DNA of 5,036 bases from Actinomycetes bacterium. Its GTDB lineage: Bacteria; Actinomycetota; Acidimicrobiia; Acidimicrobiales; Palsa-688. Shown piece after piece: positions 1-4,575 of the stretch (within the stretch, counting starts at the first letter, position 1; the number at the start of each line of letters is the position of its first letter). The DNA is taken from positions 7,842 through 12,877 of the forward strand of contig JAKBBS010000090.1 in NCBI GenBank assembly GCA_021808425.1, read 5' to 3'. The notes beneath the pieces were generated by a model that worked only from the letters and a program-made list of their open reading frames with translations, was not told the origin of the DNA and did not search any database. The translations under genes were made by a program, and so were the position numbers.

Positions 1-66
1 GGGCCCACCAACGTCGCATGTCCGCTAGCCCAGCTAGGTGGATGCACGGAGTCGAGTGGCTTTTGG

Positions 67-312
67 TCACACGGGCAACGCGGCGGCGATGCCGTGAAGG
101 ATCCCACGAAGGTTCACGTCGATCATTGCGTCCCAGTCGTCGACTCGAAGGTCGCCGATCGGTGAAATCGGTCCGATACCAGCGTTGCTGACCAGCACGT
201 CAAGTCGCCCGAAGTCCGATGTTGCGCGTTCGACCAGCCCGTACAAGTCCGTACAAGTCCGCTCGCCGCCGGACGTCGGGCGGCCGGGGTGGGGTCTCGG
301 CGAGATCGACAT
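67..312 (-). pseudogene. Short-chain dehydrogenase/reductase (SDR) fragment, truncated and frameshifted
   Basis: The translated piece has the central part of a classical SDR: GRLDVLVSNAGIG (the NNAG-type motif with Ser in the first position) followed by DDWDAMIDVNLRG, whose Asn is the conserved catalytic/structural Asn. SDRs are NAD(P)-dependent oxidoreductases of about 250 residues with a Rossmann fold. Here the N-terminal TGxxxGIG nucleotide-binding motif and the C-terminal Ser-Tyr-Lys active site are both missing, and a TGA follows immediately after the usual HGIAAALPV segment. A 10-bp tandem duplication at 241-260 breaks the frame. Removing one copy restores DVRRRADLYGLVERA, which is typical SDR sequence ahead of the NAG motif, so homology reaches to about 277. 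The nominal start near 312 is therefore artificial. It cannot encode a working enzyme, and the original substrate is unknown. Confidence 0.75.
241..260. repeat. 10-bp perfect tandem duplication (gtacaagtcc x2)
   Basis: The decamer gtacaagtcc occurs twice back to back. Ten is not a multiple of three, so the duplication shifts the frame of the SDR fragment on the minus strand. With one copy deleted, the reading becomes RRRADLYGLVER, joining in frame to the conserved NAG segment. This fits a replication-slippage event that helped inactivate the gene. Confidence 0.85.
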
Positions 313-426
313 GGTGCACCTCTACGTCGCGGAGATGACGAACGACTACTCCTGTCATCTGGAACTGACCCCACCGGCGCAGCCGTCACCAAACTGGCAA
401 CGCCCGCGCCGGCCACCCTGAACGTG

Positions 427-843
427 TTACTTCTTGGTCTCCCAGAAGATCTTGTCGATCTCTGCTATCTGAGCGAGGAGGCCGTCGGCAACCGCCGTGT
501 CATTGGTCTTCTTCGCGTCGCCCGCCGCCTTGGTCGCCTTCCAGAACAGGTCATGCAGGCCTGGATGCGCCTCTAGGTGGTTCGGCTTGAAGTAGTCAGT
601 CCACAGCACCCACAGGTGGTGCTTGACGAGGTCGGCCCGCTCCTCCTTGATCGTCACCGCCCGTGTCTTGAACACGTTGTCGTCAGAGCCGTTGAACTTC
701 TCCATGCAGGCCTTCACGGACTCTGCTTCGATGCGCGCCTGCGCCGGGTCATACACCCCGCAAGGAAGATCGCAGTGGGCGCTGGCTACGCCTGGTGAGC
801 GAAGCGAGTCGACAAAGGTGAGCAAGCGGGCGAACGAAGCCAT
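427..843 (-). CDS. sodN: Nickel superoxide dismutase precursor (NiSOD)
   Basis: Cytoplasmic enzyme that disproportionates superoxide to oxygen and hydrogen peroxide, using nickel. The signature is the nickel hook HCDLPCGVYDPAQARIEAES at residues 23-42. After leader removal, His1 (residue 23) supplies its amino group and imidazole, and Cys2 and Cys6 (residues 24 and 28) supply the thiolates. Tyr9 (residue 31) is the conserved tyrosine near the active site. The mature chain would be 116 residues, close to the family's usual size of about 117. The 22-residue leader ends ASA before HC, a small-x-small cleavage site suited to an S26 peptidase, and is longer than the 14-residue leader I recall for Streptomyces. 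I chose the ATG at 841-843 because AAGGAG lies 7 nt upstream. A GTG at 877-879 would read through that ribosome site and add 12 residues. It is divergent from its maturation protease gene. No key residue is missing, so identification is very secure. Confidence 0.97.
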   Translation of the reverse strand: MASFARLLTFVDSLRSPGVASAHCDLPCGVYDPAQARIEAESVKACMEKFNGSDDNVFKTRAVTIKEERADLVKHHLWVLWTDYFKPNHLEAHPGLHDLFWKATKAAGDAKKTNDTAVADGLLAQIAEIDKIFWETKK

Positions 844-900
844 GTGGGCGCTCCTTGATTCGAATGGGATTGATAGCACCCATACCCTACCCTGACGTTC
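844..900. promoter_or_regulatory. Divergent sodN/sodX intergenic region, presumed promoters for both
   Basis: Only 57 bp separate the two divergent starts, so both promoters must lie here or reach into the genes. It contains overlapping TACCCT hexamers on the plus strand (883-888 and 888-893). The second lies 7 nt before the sodX GTG, so a leaderless sodX transcript is possible. On the minus strand TAGGGT (889-884) could be a -10 element for sodN. No convincing -35 is visible for either. An 8-bp palindrome ATTCGAAT (858-865) lies in the presumed sodN leader, and TTCCCGGGAA (905-914) lies just inside sodX. Either could be an operator, but I recognise no Nur or Fur box. Confidence 0.4.
851..856 (-). 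promoter_or_regulatory. Strong Shine-Dalgarno site deciding the sodN start
   Basis: AAGGAG on the minus strand ends 7 nt before the ATG at 841-843. It is the best ribosome-binding site in the window and argues against the upstream in-frame GTG at 877-879, whose reading frame would run through it. Confidence 0.8.
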
Positions 901-1332
901 GTGGTTCCCGGGAAGCTCCGTCTCCCCATCCGGCGGATGGCAGTAACCGGCCGGAGCATGCAGCCGTCCTTCGACGAGGGTGACCGGGTCGTTGCTGTCG
1001 CAGCGTGGCTAGCGAGACCTTTCTCGGCAGGGCGCGGCCATCTGGAAAAAGGTGACGTCGTGCTCCTCGCCGACCCGCGCCACACTAGAAGCGGCCGCAA
1101 CGCCCTGACGCTCCTCAAGCGCCTGCATGCCGTCCATCCCCACGGGATCGACGTTCGCGGCGACAACCCGCCTGCGAGCACCGACAGCCGCCAGTTTGGC
1201 TTGGTCCCCTGGCAGGACGTGATGGGGCTCGTCGTTTACCGCTACTTCCCGCCCGAGCGGGTGGGTTGGTGGCCGGGGAGGGATCTGGCCACGCCTGACA
1301 CGACAGGCCAACCAAGCCCTGACGACCTATAA
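901..1332 (+). CDS. sodX: Nickel-type superoxide dismutase maturation protease (S26 signal-peptidase-like)
   Basis: Serine peptidase related to type I signal peptidases (family S26) that removes the SodN leader so that His1 of the nickel hook is exposed. Residues 15-22 (VTGRSMQP) carry the catalytic Ser19 in the S-M-x-P box. Residues 71-75 (LLKRL) carry the general-base Lys73. Residues 87-100 (GDNPPASTDSRQFG) are the conserved S26 box E with its GDN and D-S-R core. No membrane segment is seen, as expected for a cytoplasmic protease acting on a cytoplasmic enzyme. The N-terminus is short and basic, and the C-terminal tail after about residue 117 is Pro/Gly-rich and unassigned. The start is the GTG at 901, with no clear ribosome site but compatible with a leaderless message. 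An ATG at 937 is the alternative, and would leave only six residues before Ser19. The divergent sodN neighbour makes the specific SodX role nearly certain. Confidence 0.9.
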   Translation: MVPGKLRLPIRRMAVTGRSMQPSFDEGDRVVAVAAWLARPFSAGRGHLEKGDVVLLADPRHTRSGRNALTLLKRLHAVHPHGIDVRGDNPPASTDSRQFGLVPWQDVMGLVVYRYFPPERVGWWPGRDLATPDTTGQPSPDDL

Positions 1333-1334
1333 AG

Positions 1335-1934
1335 TCACGCTCCCCCGAGAATCCACTGTCTCATCAACTCCTGGCGACGCTCAGCCCAATCCTCCGCGGT
1401 CATGGCGTAGCGGACGTGGTCCTCCCATCGGCCGTCGATCTCCAGGTAGCGCAAGGCGGTTCCCTCGTTTCTCATTCCGACTTTCGCGACGACTCGATGG
1501 CTCGGGGCGTTGCGGGGGATGATCGACGCTTGGACTCGGTGAAGTCCGAGATCCTCGAAGGCGAACCGGCAGAGCACCACCAGGGCTTCGGGGGTGTAGG
1601 AGTTACCGGCGAGCGCCTCGTCCATCCAGTAGCCGACGTACGCGTTCTGGTAGGGCCCGCGTTGCACCGACGACAGGTTGATCTCCCCGGCGAAGCGATC
1701 CCTGCGCGCCCCTACGAAGACACCGAAGCCGTATCCGGTGCCAAGCTGGCGCTCCCTCTCTCTCGCTCCGCAGCGGAAGGCGAAAACCCGCCGATCCTCT
1801 GTCGCATCGGGCTGACCCGGCGCCGGCAAGGGCTCCCACTTGACCAGCCAATCCCTTGCTCGTACTCGCACTTCTCGCCAGGCTTCGAAGTCGTCGGCGA
1901 CGAGGGGGCGCAGCATCACTCTCCGCCCCGACAT
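1335..1934 (-). CDS. GNAT-family N-acetyltransferase (RimJ/RimL-like)
   Basis: Transfers an acetyl group from acetyl-CoA to an amine. RimJ/RimL-type members acetylate the N-termini of ribosomal proteins, but many relatives act on other substrates, so the substrate is not assigned. The 199-residue chain shows the family order: GRRVMLRPLVADDFEAWR (3-20) as the first strand and helix, GEINLSSV (83-90) and NAYVGYWMDEALAG (97-110) in the core, then LHRVQASIIPRNAPSHRVVA (131-150), the acetyl-CoA-binding strand-loop-helix that RimJ-type enzymes share, with KVGMRNEG after it. The ATG at 1932-1934 keeps the conserved GRRV lead-in. A second ATG at 1914-1916, preceded by GGCGGAG, is also possible. It sits 32 bp after the aminotransferase stop and probably ends the minus-strand operon. 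Its stop is 2 bp from the convergent sodX stop, leaving no intergenic room for a terminator. Confidence 0.88.
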   Translation of the reverse strand: MSGRRVMLRPLVADDFEAWREVRVRARDWLVKWEPLPAPGQPDATEDRRVFAFRCGARERERQLGTGYGFGVFVGARRDRFAGEINLSSVQRGPYQNAYVGYWMDEALAGNSYTPEALVVLCRFAFEDLGLHRVQASIIPRNAPSHRVVAKVGMRNEGTALRYLEIDGRWEDHVRYAMTAEDWAERRQELMRQWILGGA

Positions 1935-1966
1935 CGCAAGCGGGTGCCGGCTCGAAGACGGCCAGC

Positions 1967-3046
1967 TCACCTGCCTAGGAGCTGCGCCAGGGCGCTCAGC
2001 AGCAGGGTTACGTTGCTCATCCTCGCGGTGTGACCCATGCAACCGATACGCCATATCCGTCCGGCCCACTCGCCGACTCCCCCGCCGATCTCGATTCCGT
2101 ATTCTCCGAGCAGCGACCGCCGCATTGCAGCATCGTCGACTCCCTCGGGGACCACCACCGTCGTCAGCTCGGGAAGGCGGTGGCCTTCCGGCGCCCAAAG
2201 TTCGAGGCCGAGCTCCTGGAGCCCGCTTTGAAGCGCTGTTCCGCAGCGCTCGTGGCGCTCCCACGCGTTCGTCAGTCCTTCGTCGAGGAGCGCCCCGAGA
2301 CCTGCGTGCAACGAGAAAACCATAGCGATCGGCGCAGTGTGGTGGTACTTGCGGGTTGCGCCGGACGTGTAGTCGCCGATCATCCCGAGATCTAGGTACC
2401 AGCTTTGCGGGACAGGAACCCTGCGCTGGCGGGCCCGTTCGTTCATCGTAAAAGGCGACAGTCCCGGAGATACGCCCAGGCATTTCTGTGTTCCGCTGTA
2501 GGCCACGTCGACACCCCACCCGTCGATGTCCACCGGTATACCTCCGAGGGAGGTGACGCAGTCGGCTAGGAGGAGTGCATCGCCTTTCCCCGCAGCGACG
2601 GACCCGACGTCGTTGCGCACTCCTGTGCTCGTCTCGGCGTGGACGAGGGCAATGAGCTTGGGGTTCGGGTGCGCATTGATGAGGGCTTCGGCGTCGAGGG
2701 GTGTACCCCACGGGGCGTCGACGCGCGTGACCTGCGCGCCACAGCGCCTTGCCACGTCGCACATCCTTTCACCGAAGAGTCCGTTCACTCCGATGACGAC
2801 AGCGTCCCCCGCTTCGACTGTGTTGACGAAGGCGGCCTCCATGCCCGCCGAGCCGGTGCCCGACACTGGGAGGGTCAGCTGGTTCGAGGTTTGCCACACG
2901 GCACGGAGTCTCTCGATCGTCTCGTCGAGTACGGAGATGAATTCCGGGTCGAGGTGGCCGAGCATCGGTCTAACGAAGGCCGCCGTGGCCTCAGGATAGG
3001 GATTGGAGGGGCCCGGGCCCATGAGGAGGCGGTCAGTAAGCACCAT
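1967..3046 (-). CDS. Class V PLP-dependent aminotransferase (alanine/serine-glyoxylate type)
   Basis: Fold-type I pyridoxal-phosphate enzyme of the AGXT/serine-pyruvate group, which moves an amino group from alanine or serine to glyoxylate or a related 2-oxo acid. Residues 9-19 (MGPGPSNPYPE) match the family's GPGPxxxxP opening. SGTGSAGMEA (62-71) is the cofactor-phosphate loop. ETSTG (138-142) and ADCVTSLGG (161-169) carry the pyridine-ring Asp162. YSGTQKCLG (183-191) holds Lys188, the expected Schiff-base lysine. WRIGCMGH (332-339) has Arg333 in the position that binds the substrate carboxylate. At 359 residues it is slightly shorter than the usual 370-400 but has all the landmarks. The ATG at 3044-3046 has no clear ribosome site. 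It follows ppx by 79 bp on the same strand and may be cotranscribed. The exact amino donor and acceptor cannot be told from sequence alone. Confidence 0.92.
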   Translation of the reverse strand: MVLTDRLLMGPGPSNPYPEATAAFVRPMLGHLDPEFISVLDETIERLRAVWQTSNQLTLPVSGTGSAGMEAAFVNTVEAGDAVVIGVNGLFGERMCDVARRCGAQVTRVDAPWGTPLDAEALINAHPNPKLIALVHAETSTGVRNDVGSVAAGKGDALLLADCVTSLGGIPVDIDGWGVDVAYSGTQKCLGVSPGLSPFTMNERARQRRVPVPQSWYLDLGMIGDYTSGATRKYHHTAPIAMVFSLHAGLGALLDEGLTNAWERHERCGTALQSGLQELGLELWAPEGHRLPELTTVVVPEGVDDAAMRRSLLGEYGIEIGGGVGEWAGRIWRIGCMGHTARMSNVTLLLSALAQLLGR

Positions 3047-3106
3047 GGTCAGATCGTAGGCAAAGTCTCCGGCCTCCGCCGCATTCGTGAGCCGCGGCGA
3101 CCCGCA

Positions 3107-3122
3107 GGCCAGTCCCCTGGCC
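3107..3122 (-). other. GC hairpin with GNRA-type loop just after the ppx stop
   Basis: GGCCAG-GGGA-CTGGCC on the minus strand forms a perfect 6-bp stem with a 4-nt loop that fits the GNRA pattern, beginning 3 nt after the ppx TAA. No T-run follows, so it is not a standard intrinsic terminator. It could be a transcript-stabilising or attenuating hairpin between ppx and the aminotransferase, or chance in GC-rich DNA. Confidence 0.3.
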
Positions 3123-3125
3123 GCT

Positions 3126-4100
3126 TTACGTCGAGCGTTCGAGCAAGCTCGCCGCGAGCCCGTCCAGGATGTCGCTCTCGCTTGTGAGGAAGTCCTCGAA
3201 GCCGAAGCGGGCCATGACCTCTACGAGCACAATCGCCCCTCCGACGATCACGTCAGCACGACCCTCCTCGACGCCCGGAACGAGAAGGCGCTCACGAGCA
3301 GGGAGCGCTGCGAGGCGGGCGCACATCTCCTCCGCCCGGTGCCTGGTGATCCGGCGATGGTGCAACAGGCTACGTTCCGACCCGTCGATTTCCTGGTCCA
3401 CTGCAGCGAGGCACGCCACTGTCCCGGCCACCCCTACCATCGCCGTTCCGGTCTCGAGTTGCGGTACCTGGTCGAGGGCTTTCGTGAGTTCGAATCGCAC
3501 CATGAGCTTCGCCTCGTCGATCTGGGTTGAGGTCGGCGGGTCCGACGCCAAGAAACGCTCTGTCACCCTGACGCAGCCCACGTCCATCGAGATGACTCCG
3601 GTCGGGCCGGCGGCGAGATCACTTCCGACGATCAGCTCGGTCGAACCACCTCCGATGTCGACCACCAGCCACGGGCCGCCCGATTCGGGTAGGCCTGATA
3701 AGGCGCCCGTGAAAGAAAGTTGCCCTTCCGCCGTCCCGTCGAGGAGCTCAGGTCTGACCCCGATGGCAGCCTCGGCCGCGTCGAAGAACTCGTCCTTGTT
3801 GGAAGCGTCGCGTGCGGCCGACGTTGCAGTCATCCGGATTTTGAGCACTCCGTGAGCGTCGAGGACGACACGGTAGTCCTCGAGAACCGAAATCGTGCGG
3901 GCTATGGCTTCACGTCCGAGGCGTCCAGTCCTGTCTACGTTCTCACCGAGGCGGGTTATCCGGTTGATCCGCTCGAGCGACGTTCCGTCCGCTCTGACCA
4001 CGAGGAGGCGGGTCGAGTTGGTTCCACAGTCGATCGACGCGACCGCATCGCCCGGGGTGGCGCCGCTCTCGGTGGCACCGCTCTCGGTGGCACCGGTCAT
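3126..4100 (-). CDS. ppx: Ppx/GppA-family exopolyphosphatase / (p)ppGpp-binding phosphatase
   Basis: Sugar-kinase/Hsp70/actin-fold phosphatase that releases terminal phosphate from polyphosphate or pppGpp. The 324 residues correspond to the two actin-like domains only, the short form seen in actinobacteria, without the helical C-terminal domains of the roughly 500-residue E. coli Ppx and GppA. Visible motifs: AIDxGTNS-type phosphate-1 loop ASIDCGTNSTRLLV (21-34), catalytic Glu125 in GTAEGQLSF, phosphate-2 loop VVDIGGGSTELIVG (147-160), and the VGVAGTVACLAA segment (222-233). The first 17 residues contain two GATES units and a GATPG, extra to the fold. The ATG at 4098-4100 overlaps the DUF501 stop as ATGA, which implies translational coupling. 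DUF501 followed by a short Ppx is the arrangement of Rv1025-Rv1026 in M. tuberculosis, so this is likely the Rv1026-type protein, part of polyphosphate and stringent-response control. Whether it prefers polyphosphate or only binds (p)ppGpp is not decided by the sequence. Confidence 0.92.
   Translation of the reverse strand: MTGATESGATESGATPGDAVASIDCGTNSTRLLVVRADGTSLERINRITRLGENVDRTGRLGREAIARTISVLEDYRVVLDAHGVLKIRMTATSAARDASNKDEFFDAAEAAIGVRPELLDGTAEGQLSFTGALSGLPESGGPWLVVDIGGGSTELIVGSDLAAGPTGVISMDVGCVRVTERFLASDPPTSTQIDEAKLMVRFELTKALDQVPQLETGTAMVGVAGTVACLAAVDQEIDGSERSLLHHRRITRHRAEEMCARLAALPARERLLVPGVEEGRADVIVGGAIVLVEVMARFGFEDFLTSESDILDGLAASLLERST
4051..4095. repeat. 15-bp tandem repeat in the 5' end of ppx
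   Basis: Two exact copies of ctctcggtggcaccg lie at 4066-4080 and 4081-4095, preceded by a degenerate third unit at 4051-4065 (11 of 15 bases alike). On the minus strand they encode GATES-GATES-GATPG near the Ppx N-terminus. The repeat keeps the frame and lies before the conserved phosphate-1 loop, so it should be tolerated by the enzyme. Confidence 0.85.
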
Positions 4101-4495
4101 CCGGATAGCACCCTCGCATCGAGTTCTTCGGAGAGTTGTCTCGATACCCAGCTTCCTACGGGGTCGGGGCCGCCGGCGAGATACCAGGCGTAGTGGGCGT
4201 GGAGGCATTTCACCCCGCGGCGAGTTCCGCCGACGCCGCCTGACGGACAAGGCCCAGCCCAGTTGTCCGGAATCTCCTTTTCGCGTTCCGCCGCGTACAG
4301 GTGGTGCGCCTCTCCTATCGCTTCCGCCCCGACGCACTGTTGGGCCAGGCGAACGCCGCCGGCCGCCTCCAGTCGATCGACCGCGCGGCGCTCCGAGAAG
4401 CCGATAAGCCAGAACCTGGTCGGCATCGGCGTTCCGTCGCGCAGGACCGGTGCGTTGTGTATCACCACGGGGTCCCCGCCAGAATCTCGCACCAC
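4097..4495 (-). CDS. DUF501 family protein (Rv1025-like), N-terminus uncertain
   Basis: Member of the DUF501 family, conserved in actinobacteria, with no established function. Recognisable landmarks are DGTPMPTRFWLIGFSERRAV (residues 20-39), RLEAAGGV (41-48), GGVGGTRRGVKCLHAHYAWY (86-105) with a conserved Cys and two His that could bind metal, and LAGGPDPVG (106-114). The first ATG/GTG in frame is the GTG at 4493-4495, giving 132 residues, with GGGGAG 9 nt upstream. However, family-like sequence (SRLLGRDPLGEFRVVV) continues in frame upstream to about 4560 with no ATG, GTG or TTG. The only near-start is CTG at 4577-4579, which overlaps the upstream gene's TGA as CTGA and would give 160 residues, nearer the family's usual length as I recall it. 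The stop overlaps the ppx ATG. Family membership is secure. The start is not. Confidence 0.85.
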   Translation of the reverse strand: MVRDSGGDPVVIHNAPVLRDGTPMPTRFWLIGFSERRAVDRLEAAGGVRLAQQCVGAEAIGEAHHLYAAEREKEIPDNWAGPCPSGGVGGTRRGVKCLHAHYAWYLAGGPDPVGSWVSRQLSEELDARVLSG

Positions 4496-4575
4496 GACGC
4501 GGAACTCCCCGAGAGGGTCACGCCCGAGTAGGCGGCTTACTGCCTCCCTGTCAGCCTGGCTCGCCGAAGTGAACG

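Larger units (their letters stand above)
1..426. other. Stretch without an intact gene (SDR remnant inside)
   Basis: This stretch lies downstream of the sodN stop and contains no complete gene. Its middle (about 67-277) carries a recognisable minus-strand SDR fragment, listed separately. Positions 1-66 show nothing I recognise, and the minus frame that follows the SDR stop does not resume SDR-like sequence in any of the three frames. Positions 278-426 carry no recognisable homology. They include a 36-codon plus-strand reading frame (ATG 311, TGA 419-421) with mostly G or C in third positions, whose function I cannot assign. An imperfect inverted repeat (arms 374-380 and 406-412) lies just past the sodN stop but has a 25-nt loop and no T-run, so I do not call it a terminator. 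Confidence 0.6.

Noticed and set aside
374..412. Inverted repeat (arms 374-380 and 406-412) downstream of sodN as a terminator
   Set aside because: Only 7 bp of stem with a 25-nt loop and no T-run. Such repeats are common in DNA of this composition.
844..879. GTG at 877-879 as the sodN start, adding 12 residues
   Set aside because: The added codons run through the AAGGAG ribosome-binding site that is well placed for the ATG at 841-843, and they would lengthen an already long leader.
1286..1310. Small hairpins near the sodX 3' end (GCCTG/CAGGC and TGGCC/GGCCA) as a terminator
   Set aside because: The stems are 5 bp, mutually exclusive, lie inside the sodX coding sequence and have no T-run on either strand.
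1416..2033. Long plus-strand reading frames opposite GNAT, the aminotransferase, ppx and DUF501
   Set aside because: They mirror high-GC codon structure on the real genes, have no recognisable domains, and are Arg/Ser/Pro-rich as expected for shadow frames.
1935..2762. The GNAT reading frame stays open for more than 800 bp upstream, suggesting a 475-residue fusion protein
   Set aside because: The upstream part lies in another frame of the well-supported aminotransferase gene, is Arg-rich with no recognisable domain, and the GNAT domain is complete from 1934.
3009..3020. 12-bp perfect palindrome GGGCCCGGGCCC
   Set aside because: It falls on the codons for the conserved GPGP motif of the aminotransferase. 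Gly and Pro codons in GC-rich DNA produce it automatically.
4101..4337. N-terminal extension of the Ppx frame to a start near 4337
   Set aside because: It overlaps the conserved C-terminal half of DUF501, is Arg-rich shadow sequence, and the ATG at 4100 overlaps the DUF501 stop in the usual coupled manner.
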